A stretch of DNA of 41,502 bases from an uncultured Prevotellaceae bacterium (GTDB lineage Bacteria; Bacteroidota; Bacteroidia; Bacteroidales; Muribaculaceae). The position numbers and the translations under genes are program-made. Below, piece by piece: positions 1 to 8,947 of the stretch (position 1 is its first letter; every line of letters starts with the position of its first letter). The DNA lies in NCBI GenBank assembly GCA_947302275.1, contig CAMYUW010000022.1, positions 1 to 41,502 on the forward strand. The letters are read 5' to 3'. The notes beneath the pieces are model-generated. The model was not told where the DNA came from and did no database searches. It worked only from the letters and a program-made list of their open reading frames with translations.

Positions 1-2323
1 TGCCTACCCAAGGAGCAAATTCACGGAAGTTCTCGCTGATGGCCATTTCCATGGCAAGCAGACCGAACAGAGTGGTGAACTTGATAATGGGGTTCAAAGA
101 AACTGAAGAAGTGTCCTTGAAGGGGTCACCCACGGTGTCACCGACAACCGACGCATCGTGCAGGTCGGTGCCCTTGAGATCGAGGTCAACCTCGACAACC
201 TTCTTACTGTTGTCCCAGCTACCACCAGCATTGGCCATGAATACAGCCTGGAACAGACCGAACAAGGCAATCGAGATAAGGTAGGAGACGAACAGCGAAA
301 CGGCATTTGCGCCACCCACGCTACCCGGTGATGCCAAGCAGGCGAAACCGAGGGCGAAGAAGAAGATGGCCAGGAAGATGTTGAACATACCCTTCTGAGC
401 ATACTGGGTGCAGATCTTAACCACCTCAACCGAAGACTTGGTATCGGCCTTCTTGGGGGCATTGGGATCGAGTTTGATGTGATCCTTAATGAAGGCCACG
501 GCACGGTTGGCACCTACGGTAACGGCCTGGGTTGAAGCACCGGTGAACCAGTAGATGACACAACCACCCAGCAGGAAGCCGATGATGGTGTAAGGATTCA
601 GCAGGTTCAGCAGAGCAGCGGGATCGACGCCGAGGGTCTTCTGGATCACGAGGATGATCGAGAAGATCATCGTGGTAGCACCAACGACAGCGGTACCGAT
701 GAGCACGGGCTTGGCAGTTGCCTTGAAGGTATTGCCGGCACCGTCGTTCTCCTCGAGGTAGTGCTTGGACTTCTCCCAGTCGGGCTTGAAGCCGAAGTCG
801 CGCTCAATCTGCTCGTCCTTGTCGGCCACTTCCTCGATGAGGGAGAGTTCATAAACGCTCTGGGCGTTGTCGGTCACGGGGCCGTAGCTGTCCACAGCGA
901 TGGTCACAGGGCCCATACCCAGCATACCGAAGGCCACCAGACCAAAGGCAAAGATGGCGGGATAGGACATCAACGCCTCAGGGATATCGATGGAGAAGGC
1001 ATAGCCGACAAACATCAGCAGCACAAATGCCAAACCAGTCCAGAAGCCCGAGAAGTTACCTGCCACAAAACCACTGAGGATGTTCAGCGAGGCACCACCA
1101 TGGTGTGAAGCCTTCACAACCTCCATAACGTGGCCACTCTTGGGCGAGGTGAAAATCTTGGTAATCTCGGGGATGAGGGCAGCGCCCAGGGTACCCATCG
1201 AGATGATACTAGCCAATTGCCACCACAGGTTGGGCTGTCCAACGATGTTGCCCAGCTGCATATAGGAAACGATATAGGTCACGGCGATACTGAGCACGCT
1301 GGCAAACCAAACGAGTGAGGTAAGGGGTTTCTCGAAGTCAAGGCTGTCCTTGCCGGCATATTTAGCCTTGCAGAAGGCCTTGTTCACCCAGTAAGCCACC
1401 ACGCTGGTGATGACCATGAGGATACGCATCGAGAAGATCCACACGAGCAGGTTCTTCTGCATCTCGGGATCCTTAACGGCGAGCAGGATAAACGATACCA
1501 GAGCGACACCGGTCACGCCATAGGTCTCAAAACCGTCGGCGGTGGGACCAACGCTGTCACCAGCGTTGTCACCAGTACAGTCGGCAATCACACCAGGGTT
1601 GCGGGGATCATCCTCACCGATCTTGAAGACCACCTTCATCAGGTCACTGCCGATGTCGGCAATCTTGGTGAAGATACCACCAGCGATACGCAGGGCACTA
1701 GCGCCAAGGCTTTCACCAATGGCAAAGCCGATGAGGCAAACACCTGCCAGATGCACGGGGACAAAGAGCAGGATAATCAGCATGATAATCAGCTCGACGC
1801 ACACCAGCATCACGCCAATGCTCATACCCGCATTCAGGGGGATATTGAGCAGGCGCAGCGGGTCACGACGCAACGAAGCGAAGGCCATGCGTGCGTTAGC
1901 GTAGGTATTCATGCGGATACCATAAGCAGCCACGGCGTAGGAGCCGAGCATACCGATCACTGTCGATAACAGGATGATAAGCACCTCGCCTACCGACATG
2001 TGGCTGAGTCCACCAAAATAGAAGGCAACTACCACACCGATGAAGACAAACAGGATGGCCAGGAAACGGCCCTGCTGCTTGAGGTAGGTCGAGCAAGTCT
2101 TGTAAATCACTTCACCAATCTCGCGCATAGCGGGATGAACAGGCAGACTCTTGGTCTTCATGAAATGATAGACGCCGAACAGCATTCCCAGCACGCATAC
2201 CAGGAAGCCCCAGTGCAGGAAACTGATTTCATGCAACGACTCCGGCATCACCAGGTCGGCTTCACTAGCACTCAGCCCCAGTGAAGAGGCCAATGCCAGC
2301 AGAAAAAGAAAAGATTTCTTCAT
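1..2323 (-). CDS. hppA: Membrane-bound ion-translocating pyrophosphatase (3' end outside the window)
   Basis: This integral membrane enzyme hydrolyses pyrophosphate and pumps Na+ and/or H+ across the inner membrane. 774 residues are visible and the reading frame is open to the window edge; perhaps 30-40 C-terminal residues are missing. The start at 2323 opens with a hydrophobic segment (MKKSFLFLLALASSLG). Recognisable family segments are EDDPRNPGVIADCTGDNAGD, followed by SVGPTADGFETYG, then YGPVTDNAQSVYEL, GNTFKATAKP and GGSWDNSKK. The usual DLVGKVE catalytic-loop motif reads SDLMKVVF; from memory this replacement is normal for the Bacteroidetes branch. Lys534 in GNTFKATAKP sits where potassium-dependent enzymes carry Ala, and Lys there is the classic mark of potassium independence, but Ala three residues on is unlike the typical independent type. 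Na+ versus H+ specificity cannot be decided by eye. It appears monocistronic. Confidence 0.95.
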   Translation of the reverse strand, partial: MKKSFLFLLALASSLGLSASEADLVMPESLHEISFLHWGFLVCVLGMLFGVYHFMKTKSLPVHPAMREIGEVIYKTCSTYLKQQGRFLAILFVFIGVVVAFYFGGLSHMSVGEVLIILLSTVIGMLGSYAVAAYGIRMNTYANARMAFASLRRDPLRLLNIPLNAGMSIGVMLVCVELIIMLIILLFVPVHLAGVCLIGFAIGESLGASALRIAGGIFTKIADIGSDLMKVVFKIGEDDPRNPGVIADCTGDNAGDSVGPTADGFETYGVTGVALVSFILLAVKDPEMQKNLLVWIFSMRILMVITSVVAYWVNKAFCKAKYAGKDSLDFEKPLTSLVWFASVLSIAVTYIVSYMQLGNIVGQPNLWWQLASIISMGTLGAALIPEITKIFTSPKSGHVMEVVKASHHGGASLNILSGFVAGNFSGFWTGLAFVLLMFVGYAFSIDIPEALMSYPAIFAFGLVAFGMLGMGPVTIAVDSYGPVTDNAQSVYELSLIEEVADKDEQIERDFGFKPDWEKSKHYLEENDGAGNTFKATAKPVLIGTAVVGATTMIFSIILVIQKTLGVDPAALLNLLNPYTIIGFLLGGCVIYWFTGASTQAVTVGANRAVAFIKDHIKLDPNAPKKADTKSSVEVVKICTQYAQKGMFNIFLAIFFFALGFACLASPGSVGGANAVSLFVSYLISIALFGLFQAVFMANAGGSWDNSKKVVEVDLDLKGTDLHDASVVGDTVGDPFKDTSSVSLNPIIKFTTLFGLLAMEMAISENFREFAPWVG

Positions 2324-2420
2324 AGATTTACTCTAAATTTACTTGTGTTTTATGTTGATAATTTTGTTTTCTCGGGTTTTCATGCCGATTCCAGAGGAAT
2401 ACCACTCTAAAAATCGCCCG

Positions 2421-2428
2421 CAAAGTTA
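2421..2428 (-). promoter_or_regulatory. Probable -7 element for hppA
   Basis: On the minus strand this reads TAACTTTG, a full match to the Bacteroidales -7 consensus TAnnTTTG, about 100 bases upstream of the hppA start. No good -33 TTG lies at the expected distance. Confidence 0.5.
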
Positions 2429-2522
2429 CTATCATTTTTTCTAATAGGTGTCATTTTATTGAGAAATTAACAGTCGGGCGACCAAAAAAATCTGTTCCGA
2501 GTCGTTAAAAGGGCAAAAAAGA

Positions 2523-2579
2523 TGGCAAAAGAATCGGATTTTCACATTTTTCGGTGACAAAATGCCGATTCTTTTGCCA
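2523..2579 (-). terminator. Long hairpin terminator after the DUF2461 gene
   Basis: A perfect 15-bp inverted repeat (TGGCAAAAGAATCGG at 2523-2537 and its complement at 2565-2579) encloses a 27-base loop that can pair further in part. On the minus strand the hairpin is followed by TCTTTTTT. It lies about 46 bases past the stop codon of the minus-strand gene at 2626. The rest of the roughly 300-base gap up to hppA holds only the hppA leader and no convincing ORF. Confidence 0.7.
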
Positions 2580-2625
2580 AAATGGTGGCAAATACCCAAC
2601 TTTCGATTTGATACTTTACCGCGAA

Positions 2626-3291
2626 TTATTCAAACACATAATTAAGGAAATCATGCAGCGGCTTGAGAGGTTGTAAGTCAGCAGCTACCCGCTCGACCCA
2701 GTCCTCACAGTCAAAGTAATCCTCGTCCACCCGCTTAACCATCAGATATTCCTTCATTTTGAGGTATTTAGCCAACGGGTGATCATTGGAATAACCCTGT
2801 GGCATGGACTTGAGTGAGCGCGACATCCACTCATAGCGTGTTGTGATCTCAGGATGATTGATGATGGCCAGAAACTCCTCGGGTTCTGCATCGATGAGGC
2901 CACGCAGCTGTTCTAGGACAGGTTTCTCTGGCCACCAAATGCCACCGCACAGCATCATCTCCTCAACACCAATATGGACATAATAGGCCGACTGCACCGT
3001 GTGCCTGCCGCCCTTGCCGATAACGCCCGAGAAATAAGTCTTGTAAGGGCTCTTGTCGTGCGAGAAACGGATATCGCGGTAGATGCGGTACACACAATCC
3101 TTGATATTGAGCCCACGCACGTCGGGGAAATACTCGGCAACGAGAGCAATGAGACGTTCCATGTCATGTTCCCATGCGCCACGCAAGGCGTCGTACTGGG
3201 GCTTGCGGGCCTTAAACCAAGTGCGGTCGTTATTGATAGCGAGCTGGCGCAGAAAAGCCAGCACCTCGGATATGTTGCTTGCTGATTTCAT
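2626..3291 (-). CDS. DUF2461 (TIGR02453 family) protein
   Basis: A 221-residue soluble protein with the full-length architecture of the DUF2461/TIGR02453 family, whose biochemical role is not established. The family signatures are the N-terminal LAINNDRTWFKARKPQYD stretch (residues about 16-33), the central RIYRDIRFSHDKSPYKT block, and the following YYVHIGVEE and GGIWWPE strands. There is no signal peptide or membrane segment, so it is probably cytoplasmic. It has its own promoter at 3320-3350 and its own strong terminator at 2523-2579, so it looks monocistronic. It is divergent from the large protease gene at 3570, with the two promoters about 120 bases apart. Nothing in the context reveals a function. 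Confidence 0.85.
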   Translation of the reverse strand: MKSASNISEVLAFLRQLAINNDRTWFKARKPQYDALRGAWEHDMERLIALVAEYFPDVRGLNIKDCVYRIYRDIRFSHDKSPYKTYFSGVIGKGGRHTVQSAYYVHIGVEEMMLCGGIWWPEKPVLEQLRGLIDAEPEEFLAIINHPEITTRYEWMSRSLKSMPQGYSNDHPLAKYLKMKEYLMVKRVDEDYFDCEDWVERVAADLQPLKPLHDFLNYVFE

Positions 3292-3319
3292 TGATCAAAA
3301 TTGGATATATTGTTCACTA

Positions 3320-3350
3320 CAAAGATAATCATTTTATCAATAAACGCCAA
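3320..3350 (-). promoter_or_regulatory. Promoter of the DUF2461 gene
   Basis: Minus strand: -7 element TATCTTTG (3320-3327) and a -33 TTG (3348-3350) with a 20-base spacer, matching the Bacteroidales consensus. Confidence 0.6.
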
Positions 3351-3466
3351 AAATACATCAACAAGCGGAATAGCTTGAGAATAATTATTCAATAGTAAAA
3401 TCGCCATAAAAACATCAAACCGACAAGCCGCAAGCACCCAAAACTACAAAATTACTATCAAAAAGC

Positions 3467-3497
3467 TTGCGTAATTAAAAAACCGTTATTACCTTTG
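3467..3497 (+). promoter_or_regulatory. Promoter of the large C10 protease gene
   Basis: -33 TTGC at 3467-3470 and -7 TACCTTTG at 3490-3497, with 20 bases between TTG and TA. A leader of roughly 65 bases precedes the ATG at 3570. Confidence 0.65.
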
Positions 3498-3569
3498 GGG
3501 CAATCAACCGAGAAGTAAAAAAAAACATCTTTCATATACTAACCTTAATTTATAATCAACCAAAGGCTT

Positions 3570-6500
3570 ATGAAGAAATTACTGTTTTTCTTGACATCGG
3601 CGATGTTTGCGATGTCATTATCGGCCGCCCCAGTAGATCAGGCTGCGGCCATGAAGAAAGCACAAAGTTTCCTAGTCAATGAACTTTATGCGGGTCAAAT
3701 CATGTCTCCTTCAGCAACACAACCAATGTTGCTGAAGGCCGAGATGGGCGATGTGAAACTTCACGGCCCCGTTTACTACATCTTCAACACAGCCACTACC
3801 TTTATAGTGGTCGCCGGTGATGACCGCGCCGAAGAGATTCTGATGGTGGGCGACCGTCCATTGTCAGATGTGGACAACCTGCCCCCAGGTCTTCAAGACA
3901 TGCTTGGACAATACAAGGATCAAATCATGTTCCTCCAGAAGAATCCCAAGCTGCGTTCCAACACGTTGTTGGCCAACCCAGCTAGCCATCAGCTGCGCGC
4001 TGGCACCTACGGCCCGCTGCTGACTTGCAACTGGGATCAGGAGGCCCCCTATTATAACCAATGTAAGTTTGGTAGCTACCAGTGCTTGACGGGCTGCCCT
4101 GCAACCAGTGCCTCGATGGTATTCTACTTCTGGAAATACCCGACTGCAGCCACTCCCGCAGTTCCCGGCTACAAGTCAACCATCAGCTATTCAAGCTATG
4201 GTTCCAAGAGCTACACCCACTCGGCACTGCCCTCTACCACCTTTGACTGGGCCAACATGCTGGACAGCTACACTGGCAGCTACACGACCGCCCAAGGTAC
4301 CGCAGTAGCCACGCTGATGCACTATGTGGGCCAGGCTGAGCGCATGGGCTACGGTACAAGCGCTGCTGGCGGTAGCGGTGTGAGCGTAGACAGCGTTTGC
4401 AACATTCGCGACGCGTTCACCTTCTTTGGCTATGATTCCAGCACCACCCGTTTCGTCAAGAAAACCAGTGCCTACAGTGGTGGCACCACACTCTATACCG
4501 ATGCCCAGTGGGCTGCACTGATTCAGGAGGAGATGGCCGCAGGCCGTCCCATCGTTTTCTGTGCCGTTAGCTCCAACGCCGGCGGACACGCCTTCAACGT
4601 TGACGGTTACAACAGCAGCACCAACAAGTACCACATCAACTTCGGTTGGAGTGGTGACGGTAACGCATGGTGCTCATTAAACGCATTCGGCTACAGCAGC
4701 TACAACTTCAATGTTTATCAGCAGATGGTCATCGGCATCCAGCCGCCCAGTGGTGCAACCGCCACCCCGACGCTGACCGTCAGCCCCAGTTCGCTGAGTT
4801 TCAGCACGACCGCCGGACAGACAGTGACCAAGACCTTCACCGTGACCGGTACCAACCTCACTGGCAACGTGACCTTGACCAAGAGCGATGCCAATGGTGC
4901 CTACACCATTTCACCTACGACCATCAGCGCTAGTGCAGCCGCCAGCGGTGCTACTGTAACGGTAACCTACAATCCTTCAGCCGCCGGTTCACACTCTGGT
5001 ACAATCACCGTAGCCAGCAGCGGTGCCAGCAGCAAGACCGTCTCTCTGTCTGGTACTGCACAGGCCGCAACTCTGGAGACCTATACTCCCGTGATGAGCG
5101 CCGCCAACAGCAGCTACATCACCACCAACAGCTTCCGCGCCAACTGGACCGACCAGACCTCGAGCACCAACGTTTCCAGCTACACTCTTCAGGTAACTGA
5201 GAAAGGCAGCACTCCCGCTACCTCACAACTGGCCAGCATCGACCTGAGCGGCGTGACGCAAGTCACCAACAGCGACGGTTACCTGACCGACGTGGCCAGC
5301 AGCATCGCCAACTATCTGGGCACAGGCTGGACCGCTTCGACCTATGTTTATGCCAACACTGGCATGCTCATCACCGGTGGCAACCTGGTATCGCCCACCT
5401 ACAGCCTGAGCGGATACAGCAAGGTAACCGTTAAGGTAACCGCCTATTCTTACTACTCAAGCTACTATGGCAACGCCACCTTGAGCGTGGCTACCAACAG
5501 CGCAAGCAAGACGCAGGCCCTGACCGACAACAGCACCGAGTACACCTTCGTACTGAACTGCTCATCGAGCGATAAGATCACCATCGGCTCCACTAGCAAC
5601 TACATCAGTGTAAGCAAGATTGAGATCTATGCCGGCGACGCAACTTCAGTCAACATGCTGGCAGCCAGCGAGACCGGTGGCGAGACTTCACGCACCATCA
5701 CCGGTATCACCAACAAGTACTACACCGTGAGCAACCTGAAGGAAGGTGGCACATTTGTATATAAGGTGAAGGCCATCTACACCGACGGCACCCAGAGTGC
5801 TTGGAGTAACGAGCAGGAAGTAACCCTCAATGCGGCTGCTGTTGCAACGCCGACCTTGACCGTTACCCCCGCTTCGCTGAGCATGACAGCATACACGGGC
5901 GAGACCGCAACCGCTACATTTAAGGTAACGGGCGCCGACCTCACTGGTAATGTGACACTCACCAAGAGCGGTTCCAGCGTATTCTCCATCTCACCGACCA
6001 CCATCACTGCTGCCAATGCCGCTAATGGTGTGAACGTGACTGTTACCTACAAGCCCACCGCAACAGGCACCCAGACGGGCACCATCACCATTGCCAGCTC
6101 GGGCGCCGAGAGCAAGACCGTGAGCCTGACGGGTACTGCCACTACTGCTCCCGTCACAACCTACACACCCGTCATGAGCGCAGCCAACAGCAGCTATGTT
6201 ACCAGCTCGAGCTTCCGCGCCGACTGGACCGACCAGACCTCGAGCACCAACGTGGCCAGCTACACCCTACAGGTGAACGGTCAGGGCGGCTCAACGCCTT
6301 CGACCGGCACCACTCTGCTGGGCAGCATCGACGGCAGTCAGTACACCGGCAGCTACAAAACCATCACTCTGACTTCGCCGTGGGGCGGCAGCAACGTGAA
6401 GGGCGGCAACAATGCTGTTTACTTCACCAAGAGCGGTAAGATTACCTTCACCATCCCCTCGGGCTATAGCAATGCTACATTCAGTGTGAAGATTACCACC

Positions 6501-8114
6501 GTGAGCGGCACTTATGGAACGGGCAACGTCACTGTGAAGTCCACCCAGACCTCAGCAGTCGGTCACACCTTCGCTAAAGGTGAAACCTATACTTGGATTG
6601 TGGCAGGTAGCGCAGGCGAAGTCATCACGCTGACTACAACCGACAGCAGCTACTCACCCGACATGTCGCTGATCGAGGTTTATGCCGGCAACACGACGCT
6701 CAATGCTACCGAGACCGGCGACGCTACCGCGCGCACCATCACCGGCATCACCAACAAGTACTACACCGTGAGCAACCTGACAGCTGGCGCAACCTATACA
6801 TATAAGGTGAAAGCCATCTACACCGATGGCAGCGAGAGCGCTTGGAGTAACGAGCAGAGTGTAACCCTCAAGGACGAAGAGCCCGCGGCTACTCCTACCC
6901 TGACTGTAACTCCTGCCAGCCTGAGCATGACAGCAAACGTGGATGGCACCCAGACTGCCACCTTCAAGGTAACGGGTGCTGACCTCACTGGTAACGTTAC
7001 GCTCAGCTTGAGCGGTTCCAGCGTCTTCACCATCTCGACAACGAGCATCACTGCAGCCAATGCCGCCAATGGTGTGAATGTGACTGTCACCTACAAGCCC
7101 ACCGAATACGGAACTCAGACGGCTACCGTCACTGTAGCCAGCTCAGGTGCAGCAAGCAAGACCGTTGCCCTGACCGGTAATGCCACGATTGGCAAGTCCA
7201 ACCCCGTACTGAATGCCGCCACTAACATCACCGGCACGAGCTTCACTGCCAATTGGACCCACAACGTATCGGCTTCCACTGTTTCCAGCTACACGCTGTA
7301 TGGTACCTTGACCGCACAGCCCAGCGGCGATGAGCCCAGCGGTGCGACCCTGCTCGGCAGCCTCGATGGCAGCAACTACACCGGCAGCTATACCAGCATC
7401 ACGCTGACTTCGCCGTGGGGCGGCAGCAACGTGAAGGCAGGTAACGGCGCTATCTACACCAAGAACAGCTCTTCATGGTGGAGCACAAGCTATGGCAACA
7501 TCACCTTCACCATCCCGTCGGGTTACACCAATGCCACCTTCACTATCCAGATCACTACTGCCGCCAGCAGCTATGGTACGGGTAACATCACTGTGAAGTC
7601 GGCCAAGACTTCGGCAGTAGGCCACACCTTCAGCCAGGGCGAGACCTACACCTGGACTGTGACCGGCAGCGCTGGCGACAAGATTACCATCTACTCAACC
7701 GACAGCAGCTACTCACCTGATATGACCTTCATCGGCATCTATGCTGGCACGATGAACCTCAATGCCACCGCAACAGGCGACAACACCGACTTTGTCATCA
7801 CCGACATTGACGCTGGCAGCACCGGCATCACCTTGAGCAACCTGGTAGAAGGTGGCACCTACTCCTACTATCTTGTTGCCAACTATGTTGACGGCACCAC
7901 CGCCACCAGCAACACTCAGGAAGTAACTCTGGTAAGCCTCAACATGGGCAATCAGACTGCTATCAATTCGATTAACCCCGATGGCGACGAGATTGAGTCT
8001 GTCACCTACGTCAACATGTCGGGTGTTCAGAGCAAGCAGCCGTGGGATGGCGTTAACATCGTGGTTACGCGCTACAAGAGCGGCGCTACCAAGAGCAGCA
8101 AGGTGCTGTATTAA
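3570..8114 (+). CDS. Secreted C10 (streptopain-like) cysteine protease with triple Ig-like/FN3 repeats
   Basis: A 1514-residue secreted cysteine endopeptidase of MEROPS family C10. Residues 1-19 are a signal peptide. Residues about 20-140 are a Spi-like propeptide containing FIVVAGDDRAEEIL. The catalytic domain (about 145-392) shows WDQ (oxyanion Gln), Cys176 in CLTGCPATS, His340 in GGHAFNVDGY and NFGWSGDG. After it come three tandem units, each an Ig-like ASH/choice-of-anchor-D-type sandwich (about 397-498, 757-857, 1108-1208) followed by an FN3-like domain with a large inserted module (about 505-753, 862-1100, 1210-1460); the third FN3 is more divergent. The last ~45 residues (YVNMSGVQSK, then GVNIVVTRYKSGATKSSKVL) look like a T9SS-type or related C-terminal sorting tail. 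Unlike the five minus-strand paralogs it has no dockerin. The gene is monocistronic, with its own promoter and terminator. Confidence 0.93.
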   Translation: MKKLLFFLTSAMFAMSLSAAPVDQAAAMKKAQSFLVNELYAGQIMSPSATQPMLLKAEMGDVKLHGPVYYIFNTATTFIVVAGDDRAEEILMVGDRPLSDVDNLPPGLQDMLGQYKDQIMFLQKNPKLRSNTLLANPASHQLRAGTYGPLLTCNWDQEAPYYNQCKFGSYQCLTGCPATSASMVFYFWKYPTAATPAVPGYKSTISYSSYGSKSYTHSALPSTTFDWANMLDSYTGSYTTAQGTAVATLMHYVGQAERMGYGTSAAGGSGVSVDSVCNIRDAFTFFGYDSSTTRFVKKTSAYSGGTTLYTDAQWAALIQEEMAAGRPIVFCAVSSNAGGHAFNVDGYNSSTNKYHINFGWSGDGNAWCSLNAFGYSSYNFNVYQQMVIGIQPPSGATATPTLTVSPSSLSFSTTAGQTVTKTFTVTGTNLTGNVTLTKSDANGAYTISPTTISASAAASGATVTVTYNPSAAGSHSGTITVASSGASSKTVSLSGTAQAATLETYTPVMSAANSSYITTNSFRANWTDQTSSTNVSSYTLQVTEKGSTPATSQLASIDLSGVTQVTNSDGYLTDVASSIANYLGTGWTASTYVYANTGMLITGGNLVSPTYSLSGYSKVTVKVTAYSYYSSYYGNATLSVATNSASKTQALTDNSTEYTFVLNCSSSDKITIGSTSNYISVSKIEIYAGDATSVNMLAASETGGETSRTITGITNKYYTVSNLKEGGTFVYKVKAIYTDGTQSAWSNEQEVTLNAAAVATPTLTVTPASLSMTAYTGETATATFKVTGADLTGNVTLTKSGSSVFSISPTTITAANAANGVNVTVTYKPTATGTQTGTITIASSGAESKTVSLTGTATTAPVTTYTPVMSAANSSYVTSSSFRADWTDQTSSTNVASYTLQVNGQGGSTPSTGTTLLGSIDGSQYTGSYKTITLTSPWGGSNVKGGNNAVYFTKSGKITFTIPSGYSNATFSVKITTVSGTYGTGNVTVKSTQTSAVGHTFAKGETYTWIVAGSAGEVITLTTTDSSYSPDMSLIEVYAGNTTLNATETGDATARTITGITNKYYTVSNLTAGATYTYKVKAIYTDGSESAWSNEQSVTLKDEEPAATPTLTVTPASLSMTANVDGTQTATFKVTGADLTGNVTLSLSGSSVFTISTTSITAANAANGVNVTVTYKPTEYGTQTATVTVASSGAASKTVALTGNATIGKSNPVLNAATNITGTSFTANWTHNVSASTVSSYTLYGTLTAQPSGDEPSGATLLGSLDGSNYTGSYTSITLTSPWGGSNVKAGNGAIYTKNSSSWWSTSYGNITFTIPSGYTNATFTIQITTAASSYGTGNITVKSAKTSAVGHTFSQGETYTWTVTGSAGDKITIYSTDSSYSPDMTFIGIYAGTMNLNATATGDNTDFVITDIDAGSTGITLSNLVEGGTYSYYLVANYVDGTTATSNTQEVTLVSLNMGNQTAINSINPDGDEIESVTYVNMSGVQSKQPWDGVNIVVTRYKSGATKSSKVLY
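5697..7436 (+). repeat. Internal ~1.04-kb repeats in the large protease gene
   Basis: The Ig-like/FN3 units are repeated at DNA level. A segment at about 5697-5740 recurs almost unchanged at about 6737-6780 (offset 1040), and a 33-base segment at 6369-6401 is identical to 7404-7436 (offset 1035). The arrangement fits in-gene tandem duplication and could support unit loss or gain. Confidence 0.8.
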
Positions 8115-8156
8115 AGCTAATCCCGAATATTAGATCATACTGATATTAATCACTAA

Positions 8157-8194
8157 TAGTGAGGGTGGTGACCAGACGGTCATCACCCTCACTA
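8157..8194 (+). terminator. Terminator of the large C10 protease gene
   Basis: A 17-bp stem with a single G-T wobble (8157-8173 with 8178-8194) and a 4-base loop lies 42 bases past the stop codon. The T-run after it is weak. Confidence 0.75.
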
Positions 8195-8240
8195 TGTTAT
8201 AGAATAATAAAAAACAAGCCTGATTGGCACACAAAACCAA

Positions 8241-8268
8241 GAAAACTTTTGGAGTTTTAAAAGTTTTC
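8241..8268 (+). promoter_or_regulatory. Putative TetR operator palindrome
   Basis: A perfect 10-bp inverted repeat, GAAAACTTTT (8241-8250) and AAAAGTTTTC (8259-8268), is separated by GGAGTTTT. It covers the -33 element and most of the spacer of the promoter at 8248-8278. Its position ahead of a TetR gene is that of an autoregulatory operator. Confidence 0.65.
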
Positions 8269-8278
8269 TGTAATTTTG
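8248..8278 (+). promoter_or_regulatory. Promoter of the tetR-efflux operon
   Basis: -33 TTTG (8248-8251) and -7 TAATTTTG (8271-8278), spacer 19 bases, 38 bases before the regulator ATG. Confidence 0.75.
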
Positions 8279-8316
8279 CACCTTCAAAAAATAACGAGAA
8301 TTACTAAGCAACAATC

Positions 8317-8931
8317 ATGGATACAAGAGAACGTATCGTGGCAGAATGCAGCCAGATGCTGATGAGTGTAGGTCCCACATCAATGACAATGGATGGTGTG
8401 GCACGCGCTTGCGGCATTTCTAAACGTACGCTATACGAGATCTTCCCAGACAAGCGTACACTCATCAAGGAGTGCATACATCGCGAACATGAGAACAAGA
8501 ATGCACAGATGAAAGAGATCTTCAGCACATCTTCCAACTGCTTTGAGGCGATGTATCGGGTCTATAAGCGTGCCCGCAAGATGTATGAGACGACTTCGGT
8601 GGCTTTTATCAATGATATCAAGCGGTTGTATCCCGACATCTTTGAAAAACATGTTGAGAATGAGAAGAACGTGATCAGCGGCATTGCATCAGTACTGCGT
8701 CAGGCACAAGAAGAAGGCCTGGTCATCAAGCGCATCAACCCCGAAATCGCCGCCTTCCTGTTCTCCCAGTCCATGCGTGCATTGCATGAGAACCCCAATG
8801 GCACCAAATACGGCTTTAAGGAGGAAGACGTGTTTGACCACGTGTTTATCAGCTTCTTGCGAGGTGTGGCCACCATCAAGGGTATCGAGATGATTGAGTA
8901 CCTCGAGAATCAACAACAGGAAAATCAATAA
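8317..8931 (+). CDS. TetR/AcrR-family transcriptional regulator
   Basis: A 204-residue one-component repressor that presumably controls the efflux genes behind it. The N-terminus (about 5-50) is a TetR helix-turn-helix domain (MTMDGVARACGISKRTLYEIFPDKRTLI); the rest is an all-helical ligand-binding/dimerisation region with no recognisable ligand signature. It ends 16 bases before the TolC-like gene, so the two are almost certainly co-transcribed. The promoter carries a perfect palindrome over the -33 box, consistent with self-repression of the whole operon. The inducer is unknown; for this arrangement drugs, bile acids or other hydrophobic compounds are typical candidates, which is inference. 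Confidence 0.92.
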   Translation: MDTRERIVAECSQMLMSVGPTSMTMDGVARACGISKRTLYEIFPDKRTLIKECIHREHENKNAQMKEIFSTSSNCFEAMYRVYKRARKMYETTSVAFINDIKRLYPDIFEKHVENEKNVISGIASVLRQAQEEGLVIKRINPEIAAFLFSQSMRALHENPNGTKYGFKEEDVFDHVFISFLRGVATIKGIEMIEYLENQQQENQ

Positions 8932-8947
8932 ACTACACAATACTACA

